The notes beneath the pieces were generated by a model, which was not told where the DNA came from, did no database searches, and saw only the letters and a program-made list of their open reading frames with translations. The translations under genes and the position numbers were made by a program. A stretch of DNA of 8,349 nt from an uncultured Senegalimassilia sp. (lineage in GTDB: Bacteria; Actinomycetota; Coriobacteriia; Coriobacteriales; Eggerthellaceae): the NCBI GenBank assembly GCA_937925385.1, contig CALEWN010000242.1:1-8349 (forward strand), written 5' to 3'. Numbering within the stretch: position 1 is the stretch's first letter; each line of letters opens with the position of its first letter. Below are positions 1-6,398 of this stretch, one piece after another.

Positions 1-177
1 GTGTCGAAGGGCATCGCGCAGGTGCAGCTGGCAACGGGCACGCCGGTGATGATGGGCGTGCTGACCGTCGACACCATCGAGCAGGCCATCGAGCGCGCGG
101 GCACCAAGGCCGGCAACAAGGGCTTCGAGTGCGGCGTCGGCGCCATCGAGATGGTCAACGTCCTGCGTCAGCTGTAA
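1..177 (+). CDS. ribH: 6,7-dimethyl-8-ribityllumazine synthase, C-terminal part (cut by window start)
   Basis: Lumazine synthase condenses 5-amino-6-ribitylamino-uracil with 3,4-dihydroxy-2-butanone 4-phosphate to give the direct precursor of riboflavin. It is cytosolic and usually forms pentamers or 60-mer capsids. Only the last 58 codons are visible. They read through the family's conserved C-terminal block: a [13 protein letters not shown] strand, then [17 protein letters not shown], the helix and phosphate-binding region typical of RibH, ending in a short helix with VNVLRQL and a TAA stop. The family is about 155 residues, so roughly 100 residues, including the catalytic histidine region, lie upstream of the window. 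The reading frame is open from base 1, so the GTG at position 1 is an internal codon and not a start. The gene is probably the last of a rib operon, because a terminator follows it directly. Confidence 0.95.
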   Translation: MSKGIAQVQLATGTPVMMGVLTVDTIEQAIERAGTKAGNKGFECGVGAIEMVNVLRQL

Positions 178-267
178 CAAGACAGCGGGCTGGAACGCCT
201 TCGGCCCGCGCTTTCAGTGAAGGGCGAACCCGCCGAAAGCGGCGCATCAACCCCCGCACCTTTCGTG

Positions 268-305
268 AACGTCCCCGCACGCCCCCGGCGCGCGGGGACG
301 TTTTT
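268..305 (+). terminator. Rho-independent terminator after ribH
   Basis: A perfect 11-bp stem pairs AACGTCCCCGC (268-278) with GCGGGGACGTT (292-302) around a 13-nt loop. The stem runs into five T residues at 301-305. This is a textbook intrinsic terminator about 90 nt past the ribH stop. A weaker 6-bp stem nearer the stop (GCGGGC 185-190 with GCCCGC 204-209, then CTTTC) could contribute but has a poor T-tract. Confidence 0.8.
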
Positions 306-313
306 GCTAGACT
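305..313 (+). promoter_or_regulatory. Possible extended -10 promoter for the VanZ-like gene
   Basis: TGC followed by TAGACT (308-313) fits an extended -10 element (TGn then TAnnnT). It begins inside the T-tract of the ribH terminator. No convincing -35 is visible because that position is occupied by the terminator stem. A start site about 7 nt downstream would fall at about 320, only a few bases before the ATG at 324, giving a near-leaderless message. This would agree with the weak ribosome-binding site (only GGGA at 314-317). This is an inference from a short motif. Confidence 0.3.
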
Positions 314-323
314 GGGATGCATT

Positions 324-890
324 ATGACTAACGAAAACGCTTCCCAAATCGCTGCAAACAACGCTTCGAATCCCGAGAATCCGCAGGTCACCGGCAATAG
401 CCAACGCAAAACCGCCTGCATTGTCTCCTGGATCGCCGTCATCGCCATGCTGGTGCTCATCTTCTTCATGTCCAGCAGGACGGGCAATCAGATAGACGCC
501 GGAACCGGCATCTTCTCCGCGGTGAAGCAATGGCTGGCCACGCAAGCTGCCGCCTTGTTCGGGCACGAGGTCGACGTAAGCCCCGTCGGGCACTTCTGCG
601 AGTATCTGGTACTCGGTGCGGCGCTATGCAACGCTGCAAGGTTCCACCTGAAGCCGCAAGGACCTGCCGGCGCGTTGCTGGTGGCAAAGCCCATTGACGC
701 GCTGTCGAAGTGGGCGCCCGTCGTTGCCGCGGCGCTCTCGAGCGTATACGGCGTCACCGACGAGTTCCATCAGATATTCACCCCCGGCCGCAGCTGCGAT
801 CCCATGGATTGGCTGGTGGACACCATAGCCGCCGCTCTTGGCGCGCTCATCTGCTATCTGGTACTCAAGGCGCTGCGAGCAAGAAGGTAA
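324..890 (+). CDS. VanZ-like family membrane protein
   Basis: A 188-residue integral membrane protein of the VanZ-like family. VanZ itself gives low-level teicoplanin resistance by an unclear mechanism, and most chromosomal relatives have no known role. After a polar Asn-rich N-terminus (residues 1-30) come hydrophobic segments at about 31-50, 92-108, 131-146 and 167-184. Family hallmarks are present: FFMSSRTG at the end of the first helix (48-54), HFCEYLVLG (90-98), and the signature YGVTDEFHQ with the following FTPGR and conserved Asp residues (142-166). The frame is open further upstream to 129, but the ATG at 324 is preferred: an earlier start would overlap ribH and run through the terminator stem, and the extension is an Arg-rich low-quality peptide. 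The Shine-Dalgarno site is weak. The gene is isolated between two hairpins, so it is probably monocistronic. Family assignment is firm; no resistance role can be claimed. Confidence 0.88.
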   Translation: MTNENASQIAANNASNPENPQVTGNSQRKTACIVSWIAVIAMLVLIFFMSSRTGNQIDAGTGIFSAVKQWLATQAAALFGHEVDVSPVGHFCEYLVLGAALCNAARFHLKPQGPAGALLVAKPIDALSKWAPVVAAALSSVYGVTDEFHQIFTPGRSCDPMDWLVDTIAAALGALICYLVLKALRARR

Positions 891-901
891 CGCGAAGCGA
901 A

Positions 902-931
902 ACGGCCCGGGGTCGATCGATCCCGGGCCGT
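902..931. terminator. Large palindrome between convergent genes, probable bidirectional terminator
   Basis: ACGGCCCGGG (902-911) is perfectly complementary to CCCGGGCCGT (922-931). With a G-U pair and three further pairs the stem reaches 13 bp around a GATC loop. It sits 12 nt after the stop of the plus-strand VanZ-like gene and downstream of the minus-strand lipid kinase gene, which converge here. On the minus strand the stem is followed by TTTCGCTT, a modest T-rich tail. On the plus strand the tail is poor in T. Termination of the moa/kinase unit is the better supported role. The remaining 120 nt up to 1050 show only short, weak stems and no gene. Confidence 0.6.
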
Positions 932-1050
932 CGTGCATTCAGGGTTGAAATCGATGCACAGGCGCAAACCCCGCGATTCCGCGCTGACGCGCAGCGTGAA
1001 CCACATGACCCTGCAACTCCGCGCCCGAAGGCAAACGCCGCCGTGACGTG

Positions 1051-1962
1051 CTAGCGCAGCACGCGCAAAGCCGCGGGCAGCGCCTCCACGTCGAACGTTC
1101 GCGCTTCTATACGCTCGCCGTCCACCTGGGCCGCGGGCACCTCGTCGAACTCCACGTGCGCCTTGCGCGCCTGATGCAGCTCCATGCACGCAAGGCGCGT
1201 GTGGTTGCCGCCCTTTGCCATCAGGAAGATGGCCGCCGCGCCCGCGGGCGTGATGGGCGGATGGCTGATGCAAACATCGAGCAGCCCGTCGTCAAGGCGG
1301 GCGTCGGGGCAGATGCGGAACCCGCCGCCATAGTAGGGCCCCATCTGCACCGCGAACGTGATGGATTTGCCTTCCATCACAGGGCCGTCGTCAAGCTGCA
1401 GGCGATATTCGCGCTGGTCGAGATGATGGAACAGCTGGTCGAAACCGCTTGCCATGTACAGCGCAGCCCCATGCCTGCCCGTGCGCTTGCGACGCTCCAT
1501 GGTGTCGAGCGCGATTGCCGCATCCAAGCCGAACGACAACGTTTCGGCGAAGAAGCTGCCGTTCACGCGCCCCACATCGGCAGGTTGCGGGCACGCCGAC
1601 AGCAGCAGATCGCACGCGCGATCGGCCTTCGCCGGCACCCCCAGCGTTCGCGCGTAATCGTTGCCGGACCCCACGGGGATGACGCCAAGCTGCGGACGAT
1701 CGCCCGCCGGACGCGTCATCAGGCCGTTCACCACCTCGTGGATAAGGCCGTCGCCGCCAAGGGCCACCACCGTCTGCACGCTCTGTGCGCCCTCGGCGAT
1801 GGCGCACGCATGGCGGGGACCCGCCGTGCGCACCACGGTGACCGCATCCTCGCCAAGCGCCGCACGCAGGTTCGCCGCTGCACGCTCGGCCGCAGCAGCC
1901 CCCGCCCCGCTTTGCGCAGCCGGGTTCGCAACCAAAAGAATATGTCCTAGGGAGCTATTCAC
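1051..1962 (-). CDS. Diacylglycerol kinase-family (DagK/YegS-like) lipid kinase
   Basis: A 303-residue soluble lipid kinase of the DAGK catalytic family, which phosphorylates diacylglycerol or related lipids (or sphingoid bases) with ATP at the membrane face. Visible motifs: the N-terminal nucleotide-binding strand with NPAAQSGAG (13-21), the GGDG loop (69-72) within [17 protein letters not shown] (98-102), and the C-terminal-domain motif [12 protein letters not shown] (219-230). The usual Thr after GGDG is Leu here, a mild departure. The length matches bacterial DgkB/YegS proteins. The start is GTG at 1962 (read as Met), preceded by GAGGAG about 7 nt upstream inside the end of moaC. It overlaps moaC by 8 nt, so translation is probably coupled. 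Substrate cannot be read from sequence: recycling of diacylglycerol to phosphatidic acid is the default expectation. The neighbourhood gives no obvious metabolic link to molybdopterin synthesis. Confidence 0.88.
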   Translation of the reverse strand: MNSSLGHILLVANPAAQSGAGAAAAERAAANLRAALGEDAVTVVRTAGPRHACAIAEGAQSVQTVVALGGDGLIHEVVNGLMTRPAGDRPQLGVIPVGSGNDYARTLGVPAKADRACDLLLSACPQPADVGRVNGSFFAETLSFGLDAAIALDTMERRKRTGRHGAALYMASGFDQLFHHLDQREYRLQLDDGPVMEGKSITFAVQMGPYYGGGFRICPDARLDDGLLDVCISHPPITPAGAAAIFLMAKGGNHTRLACMELHQARKAHVEFDEVPAAQVDGERIEARTFDVEALPAALRVLR

Positions 1963-2470
1963 CCTGCTCCTCGCGAGTCCACAGGCCGGTCTTGCCGCCG
2001 TCCTTCAACAGCAGGCGCACGTCCATGATCTCCATGCCGCGGTCGACCGCCTTGCACATGTCGTAGATAGTCAGGCACGCCACGCTTGCAGCGGTGAGCG
2101 CCTCCATCTCGATGCCGGTCTTGCCCGTGACGCCCGTGGTGGTGGTCACATGGATGCCCACGCGGCCGTCCTCGCGCTCGCCTGCATGCACCGGCTCGCA
2201 CTCCACCTTCGCCTTCGTGATGTTGAGCGGATGGCACATGGGGATGAGCGTGCTGGTCTGCTTGGCAGCCATGACGCCCGCCACGCGCGCGCATGCCAGC
2301 ACGTCGCCCTTGGCCGCCTTTCCCTCGACGATAAGCGCCAGCGTGTCGGGATGCATGCTGATGAAGCCCTCGGCCACGGCCACGCGCTTGGTGATATCCT
2401 TCTCGGAAACATCGACCATACGCACATCGCCCTTCTCATCGATATGCGTCAAATGCTGCTGCTCAGTCAT
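1955..2470 (-). CDS. moaC: Cyclic pyranopterin monophosphate synthase MoaC
   Basis: MoaC converts the 3',8-cyclo-7,8-dihydro-GTP made by MoaA into cyclic pyranopterin monophosphate, the first stable intermediate of the molybdenum cofactor; it acts in the cytosol as a hexamer. The 171 residues carry the family blocks in order: [18 protein letters not shown] (7-24), [18 protein letters not shown] (53-70), LIPMCHPL (75-82), and [15 protein letters not shown] (115-129) followed by IYDMCKAVD (135-143). Lys54, Asp137 and Lys140 align with the catalytic Lys51, Asp128 and Lys131 known from the E. coli enzyme, so it should be active. The ATG at 2470 has AAGGAGA 8-9 nt upstream. It follows moaA by 26 nt on the same strand, and its last codons overlap the lipid kinase start. 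The C-terminus is slightly longer and more acidic (TREEQGE) than in E. coli. Confidence 0.97.
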   Translation of the reverse strand: MTEQQHLTHIDEKGDVRMVDVSEKDITKRVAVAEGFISMHPDTLALIVEGKAAKGDVLACARVAGVMAAKQTSTLIPMCHPLNITKAKVECEPVHAGEREDGRVGIHVTTTTGVTGKTGIEMEALTAASVACLTIYDMCKAVDRGMEIMDVRLLLKDGGKTGLWTREEQGE

Positions 2471-2496
2471 ATTCGCTCTCCTTAAATCAGATCTCT

Positions 2497-3513
2497 CTAT
2501 CCACCTATTTGCGACATGCGGCGTTCGGTGCCGATGACGTCGTCGTGATCGTCGGGCTTCGCACCGAGCGCCGTGCGGAACACGTCGGCCAGATCCCGAT
2601 CAATCTGCTCCTCGGGCTTTCCGCTGCGCAGGATGCCGCGGATGTCGTATTCGCGGTCGCTGAACAAACACGGGCGCAGCTTCCCGTCGGCCGTAAGGCG
2701 CATGCGGTTGCATTCGCCGCAGAAATGCCTGCTCATAGGGCTGATGAAGCCGACGGTGCCCTTCGCCCCGGGGAACTCGAAGTAGCGCGCGGGCCCCCAG
2801 CCGAGCGGCTGGTGCTCGCCGGCGGGCACCAGCTCGGGCAGGCCCTCGGCACGCGCCTGGCGATTGATGATCTCGAACAGCTCCTCGCAGCTGATCACAT
2901 CGTCGGGACCCCAACCGCAGCCGTCGGACCCCGAGCTTTCGCCCACGGGCATGTATTCGATGAAACGGACATGCAGCGGGCGGTCGATGGAGAGCTTCGC
3001 GAACGCCAGGTAATCCTGGTGCAGCTGGCGCACCGCGACCGCATTGATCTTCACGGGGTTGAAGCCGGCAGCAAGCGCGGCGTCGATGCCGTCGAGGGCC
3101 TCCTGCAGATACCCGCGGCGCGTGATGGCGTGGAACTGCTCGGCATCGAGCGTGTCGAGCGAGATGTTCACGCGCGAAAGCCCCGCCTGGCGCAGCTGAT
3201 CGGCCATGCGCGGCAACAGCACGCCGTTGGTGGTGAGCGAGATGTTCTTGATGCCGGGCGTGTCGCTGATATCGCGCACCAGGTCCACCACGCCCTTGCG
3301 CACCAGCGGCTCGCCGCCGGTCAAGCGCACGCTTTTGATGCCCAGGCCCGAGAACACGCGAACCACATGCGCGATCTCCTCGATGCGCAGGATGTCGGTA
3401 TGGCACATGGATTGCACGCCCTCTTCCGGCATGCAGTAGATGCAACGGTAGTTGCAACGGTCCGTCAACGATATACGCAGGTAATCGATGGTGCGGCCGT
3501 GTCCGTCCTTCAT
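2497..3513 (-). CDS. moaA: GTP 3',8-cyclase MoaA (radical SAM)
   Basis: MoaA uses S-adenosylmethionine and two [4Fe-4S] clusters to cyclise GTP to 3',8-cyclo-7,8-dihydro-GTP, the entry step of molybdenum cofactor synthesis. The 338 residues contain the N-terminal CxxxCxxC cluster motif (Cys20, 24, 27 in [12 protein letters not shown]), the SAM-binding LTGGEPL (64-70), NISLDTL (116-122), and the C-terminal cluster ligands Cys265, Cys268 and Cys282 ([11 protein letters not shown]...RPCLF). It ends in the conserved Gly-Gly (337-338, MSQIGG) needed in MoaA for catalysis. The ATG at 3513 is chosen: AGAGGGG lies about 5 nt upstream, and [13 protein letters not shown] then starts at the usual distance. 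An upstream in-frame start at 3591 would add 26 non-conserved residues and swallow the probable promoter. A short acidic stretch near 320-326 (KPDDHDD) precedes the tail. Confidence 0.97.
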   Translation of the reverse strand: MKDGHGRTIDYLRISLTDRCNYRCIYCMPEEGVQSMCHTDILRIEEIAHVVRVFSGLGIKSVRLTGGEPLVRKGVVDLVRDISDTPGIKNISLTTNGVLLPRMADQLRQAGLSRVNISLDTLDAEQFHAITRRGYLQEALDGIDAALAAGFNPVKINAVAVRQLHQDYLAFAKLSIDRPLHVRFIEYMPVGESSGSDGCGWGPDDVISCEELFEIINRQARAEGLPELVPAGEHQPLGWGPARYFEFPGAKGTVGFISPMSRHFCGECNRMRLTADGKLRPCLFSDREYDIRGILRSGKPEEQIDRDLADVFRTALGAKPDDHDDVIGTERRMSQIGG

Positions 3514-3540
3514 GAGGTCCCCTCTCGTTTCAGAATCCCC

Positions 3541-3549
3541 AGTGTACCA
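3541..3549 (-). promoter_or_regulatory. Probable extended -10 promoter of moaA
   Basis: On the minus strand TGG followed by TACACT (3541-3549) matches an extended -10 (TGn, TAnnnT). Transcription would begin at about 3534, leaving a leader of only about 20 nt with the Shine-Dalgarno in it. No good -35 is seen 17 nt upstream, as expected for an extended -10 promoter. If real, moaA-moaC-kinase can be transcribed separately from modABC. Confidence 0.4.
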
Positions 3550-3672
3550 CGGGCGAAGCGAATGCATCCGGCTCGGTAACAATTGCCCCACCGAACCACC
3601 AGACCCGTTAGCCGAAAGCCCCTTGCGCCGCGGCGGCTGCCAACGCCGAGCTTAGCGGCATCTTCAAGCCGA

Positions 3673-3687
3673 AGCGCCCGCGGCGCT
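3673..3687 (-). terminator. Short GC hairpin downstream of modC, possible weak terminator
   Basis: AGCGCC (3673-3678) pairs with GGCGCT (3682-3687) around a 3-nt loop, about 45 nt past the modC stop. The minus-strand tail is TTCGGCTTG, not a clean T-tract, so it may only slow transcription or protect the 3' end. The rest of the 218-nt modC-moaA gap is GC-rich, with overlapping short stems and no gene visible. Confidence 0.25.
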
Positions 3688-3731
3688 GCCCCGAACCGAA
3701 ACGCGCCCGACCGCAGCCAAGAGGCAAGGGC

Positions 3732-4856
3732 TCAGCGCGAGACCAGATACACCTTGTCGGGCGGGATGCGCACCCACAGCTCCTCGCCTTCGTACGGCAG
3801 CAGGCCGGCCGGGGTCTTCAGCTTGTCCACGCGCCAGAACAGGTGCTGGTGCAGGTACTTCATCTCGTCCTCGGTGCGCTCGACCGCCGGCGCCGCCTCG
3901 GGGCTGCGATCCAAAAAGCCCAGCAGCGCCGTGCGCTCGAAGCGCGAGTCGCTCACACGGTCCACGCGCATGCGGAAGCAGTTGCGCCCCGGGCCATCGG
4001 CGCGTTGCAGGTAAAACGCGCGCACGCCCAGGCATTTGACGCCTTCGGGCACCTCGGAGGCCGTCTCCACCTGCACGCCCCACTTCGGCAGCCACACCGT
4101 GCGCGACCCGCGGCGCTCGGCCTGCGTGGCGTTCTTGCAGCCCGACAGCTTGATGCCGGCCTGGCTTTGCGGGCGGTTCACCAGGTCGTCCCCCGTACCC
4201 ATCTCCATAATGTGCCCGGATTCCACCACGGCGATGCGGTCGCAGAAGCGCAGCGCCTCGTCGATGTCGTGCGACACGTACAGGATGGTGCCGCGAAACG
4301 CGTCGAACAGGCTGACCAGGTTCTGCTCCAGAACGCTTTTCAGGGGCGCATCGAGCGCGGAGAACGGCTCGTCGAGCATGAGGATGCCCGGACGCGCCGC
4401 GAGCATGCGCGCGAGCGCCACGCGCTGCTGCTGGCCGCCGGAAAGCTGCACGGGATAGCGCTTCTCGAAGCCCGACAGGCCGAAGCGCTTGAGCTCGGCC
4501 TGCACCATGGCGTCGCGATCTGCCGGCGACACGTCCTTGGCGATACCCGCCGCAACGTTCTGCGCCACGGTCAGGTTGGGGAACAGCATGTAGTTCTGGA
4601 ACAGCAAGGCGGTTTTGCGCTGCTGCGGGGTCAGGTCCACGCGCGCCTTCTTGCCGGGCGCGCGGTCGAAGAACACCGTGCCGTTGACCACGATCTTGCC
4701 CGAATCAGGCCGCTCGATGCCGGCGATGGAGCGCATGGTCAGGCTTTTGCCGCATCCCGACGCGCCCAAAAGCCCCAGCGTCTCGTCCCCTGCCGAGAAC
4801 CGTGCCTGCAGGTTGAACCCTTTGAACTTCTTCTCGATGTCTACTTCAAGGCTCAT
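3732..4856 (-). CDS. modC: Molybdate/tungstate ABC transporter ATP-binding protein ModC
   Basis: The ATPase subunit that drives oxyanion import through ModB; it is cytosolic and works as a dimer on the permease. The 374 residues show every ABC motif: Walker A GASGCGKS (31-38), Q-loop Gln87 in LLFQNYMLFPN, signature LSGGQQQR (138-145), Walker B ILMLDEP (158-164) and switch His196 in YVSHDIDEA. After about residue 230 comes a C-terminal regulatory region (SGCKNATQAER, a WGV segment, GVRAFYLQ) that looks like a TOBE/Mop-related fold but is not a textbook Mop repeat. It resembles the variant tail seen in many sulfate/molybdate ATPases of Gram-positive bacteria (recalled, not searched). The ATG at 4856 is 3 nt past the modB stop, with CGGAG in the last modB codons, so the two are translationally coupled. 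Molybdate or tungstate specificity is inferred from modA and the moa neighbours. Confidence 0.9.
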   Translation of the reverse strand: MSLEVDIEKKFKGFNLQARFSAGDETLGLLGASGCGKSLTMRSIAGIERPDSGKIVVNGTVFFDRAPGKKARVDLTPQQRKTALLFQNYMLFPNLTVAQNVAAGIAKDVSPADRDAMVQAELKRFGLSGFEKRYPVQLSGGQQQRVALARMLAARPGILMLDEPFSALDAPLKSVLEQNLVSLFDAFRGTILYVSHDIDEALRFCDRIAVVESGHIMEMGTGDDLVNRPQSQAGIKLSGCKNATQAERRGSRTVWLPKWGVQVETASEVPEGVKCLGVRAFYLQRADGPGRNCFRMRVDRVSDSRFERTALLGFLDRSPEAAPAVERTEDEMKYLHQHLFWRVDKLKTPAGLLPYEGEELWVRIPPDKVYLVSR

Positions 4857-4859
4857 GGC

Positions 4860-6302
4860 TTACTCCGAACGCTTGCGATATTTGGTGGTGTGCCCGCTCC
4901 ACAGGTTGATGAACACGATGACCACCAGGGAGAACACGATGATGACGCCCGTCCAGAACCAGGCGACGTCGCTGTTGCCGTTCATCCACTCGAAGTAGAT
5001 GGCGATGGGGATGGTGCGCGTGATGCCCACGTAGTTGCCCGCCATGAACAGCGTGGCGCCGAACTCGCCTAGGGCGCGCGCGAACGCGAGCACCATACCG
5101 GCCGCGATGCTCGACCACGACAGCGGCAGCATCAGCCGCACGAAGATCTTCGCGTTGCTCCACCCCAGCGTGCGGGCGGCATCGAGCATGTTGCGGTCAA
5201 GGCTTTCGAACGCGCCGAGCGCGTTGCGGTACATAAGCGGGAACGCCACCACCACCGCGGCGATGACGCACGCCGCAGGGCTGAAGATGAGCGGAAAGCC
5301 CGTCTCTATCCAGAACCGGCCGAACGCCGTGTTCGAGCCGCACGCGAAAAGCAGGATGAAGCCGCACACGGTAGGCGGCAGCACCATGGGGATGGTGAAG
5401 ATGGCGTCGAAGATGCTTTTCGCACGCGAGCTGAGGTTCAGGCAGAAATACGCCGCCAACAAGCCCAAGATGACGATGAACACGATGGCGATGCCCGTAG
5501 TGCGCAGGCTCACCCACAGCGGGCTCCAATCCAGGTTCTGCAGGAACTCGCCCGCCGCGGCCAGGCCCGTGGGCTTGGCGACGATGTTCACCTGGTCGGC
5601 GGACGCGATCACGCCGAAATCGGCGAACGAGGGCTTGGCGTAGTTCGCGTTCTCGCTGTCGGTGATGTCGCTGCCGTCCACCCCGATGGCCAGCACGTAT
5701 GCCTTGCCCGAGATCTCCTGGTCGAACATCAAGCGCACGGCACCCAGGTCATAGGCTTGCTGCATGGTGAAATGCCACGCGGAGATGCCGCTTAGGGGCA
5801 CCGAACCCGACGACTGGCCCGCATCGAGCGCGCAGAACAGCTGCCTGAGCTGCGCTTGCGTCTGCCCATCCTCAAGGTCGAGGGAGAGCTGCTGGGCCAT
5901 GGCAGGCGGAATATAGGCCACCACCTGGTCGTTCACGGCGATGAGCTGCGCCGCCTGCCCGACCCCCTGGCCGATAAGGTACGCATAGCCGCGATATTCG
6001 CCGTCGATGCTGCGGTTGGAGCCCTTCTGCGCGCGCAAGAAGTCGCTTATCGCAAAACTGCTGCCCTCGAGCGCCGCGGCGTCGCCATCTTTGGACACCT
6101 GCACCGCCGACGTATCCACATCGCCTGCGGATTGCGCATCGGAGCCCGAAGGGGTGGCTTGCGGCTTCGCGCTTACCGCGGGCGTATCCACATCGCCCAG
6201 CGCGTCGTCGGCAAGCGCCACGGCCGGCGCGCACAGCGCCAGCGCCGCCGTAACAGCAAGGCTTGCGATAAGCCTTTTCGCACGTTTTCCCTGTTTCGTC
6301 AT
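4860..6302 (-). CDS. modB: Molybdate ABC transporter permease ModB with a large N-terminal extracytoplasmic extension
   Basis: The membrane channel of the ModABC importer. At 480 residues it is about twice the usual ModB (about 225). Residues 1-31 form a signal peptide or signal anchor (KRAKR, then a hydrophobic core, ending AVALA before DD). Residues 32-75 are a low-complexity linker with two GDVDT(P/S)AV units. About 80-250 is a soluble region that I do not recognise (SFAISDFLRAQKG, YRGYAYLIGQG, VVAYIPP, YVLAIGVDGSD). The normal permease starts near LDWSPLWVSLRTT (257) with helices from about 267 on, and carries the ABC-binding EAA loop DAARTLGWSNAKIFVRLMLP (374-393). The frame is continuous, so this is a true fusion and not two genes. 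The ATG at 6302 has AAGGA 8 nt upstream. The extension should sit outside the membrane, near where ModA docks. Its role is unknown; a substrate-capture or regulatory role is speculation. Confidence 0.9.
   Translation of the reverse strand: MTKQGKRAKRLIASLAVTAALALCAPAVALADDALGDVDTPAVSAKPQATPSGSDAQSAGDVDTSAVQVSKDGDAAALEGSSFAISDFLRAQKGSNRSIDGEYRGYAYLIGQGVGQAAQLIAVNDQVVAYIPPAMAQQLSLDLEDGQTQAQLRQLFCALDAGQSSGSVPLSGISAWHFTMQQAYDLGAVRLMFDQEISGKAYVLAIGVDGSDITDSENANYAKPSFADFGVIASADQVNIVAKPTGLAAAGEFLQNLDWSPLWVSLRTTGIAIVFIVILGLLAAYFCLNLSSRAKSIFDAIFTIPMVLPPTVCGFILLFACGSNTAFGRFWIETGFPLIFSPAACVIAAVVVAFPLMYRNALGAFESLDRNMLDAARTLGWSNAKIFVRLMLPLSWSSIAAGMVLAFARALGEFGATLFMAGNYVGITRTIPIAIYFEWMNGNSDVAWFWTGVIIVFSLVVIVFINLWSGHTTKYRKRSE
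6111..6197. repeat. 15-bp direct repeat within modB linker
   Basis: CGTATCCACATCGCC occurs exactly at 6111-6125 and 6183-6197, 72 nt (24 codons) apart and in the same frame. It encodes the repeated GDVDT units of the ModB linker. Exact nucleotide identity suggests a fairly recent internal duplication or copy slippage. Confidence 0.7.
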
Positions 6303-6324
6303 ACATCCCGTCCTTGGACGCGGT

Positions 6325-6357
6325 AAGGGGATGAGGCCGAATCGTCCCCATCCCCTT
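6325..6357 (-). promoter_or_regulatory. Intercistronic hairpin between modA and modB
   Basis: AAGGGGATG (6325-6333) pairs perfectly with CATCCCCTT (6349-6357) around a 15-nt loop, and G-U and G-C pairs can lengthen the stem to about 12 bp. On the minus strand it lies about 40 nt after the modA stop and is not followed by a T-tract. A stem with no terminator tail in this position commonly protects the upstream message of a binding-protein gene, so that the binding protein exceeds the permease. That role is inferred from the family pattern. Confidence 0.5.
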
Positions 6358-6398
6358 GCTTCGTTCGCTTATGTGCTATGCGGTTTCAAGCGCGGCGC

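Noticed and set aside
129..323. N-terminal extension of the VanZ-like frame upstream to 129
   Set aside because: It would overlap the ribH end, cross a strong terminator hairpin and add an Arg-rich non-conserved peptide; the VanZ homology and first helix begin after the ATG at 324.
854..1050. Minus-strand frame crossing the vanZ/kinase gap, with an ATG peptide (MWFTLRVSAES)
   Set aside because: It runs through the terminator palindrome, has no clear ribosome-binding site and shows no family likeness.
3514..3591. Longer moaA start at 3591
   Set aside because: The added 26 residues are not conserved, and the extension would run over the likely promoter; the ATG at 3513 has a good Shine-Dalgarno and the correct distance to the CxxxCxxC motif.
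3843..5072. Long plus-strand open frame (409 codons) opposite modC and the modB end
   Set aside because: It is a His/Arg/Ala-rich mirror of strongly coding minus-strand genes in GC-rich DNA, with no recognisable motifs. The same applies to long plus-strand frames at 2509-3579, 6378-7421 and 1048-1950.
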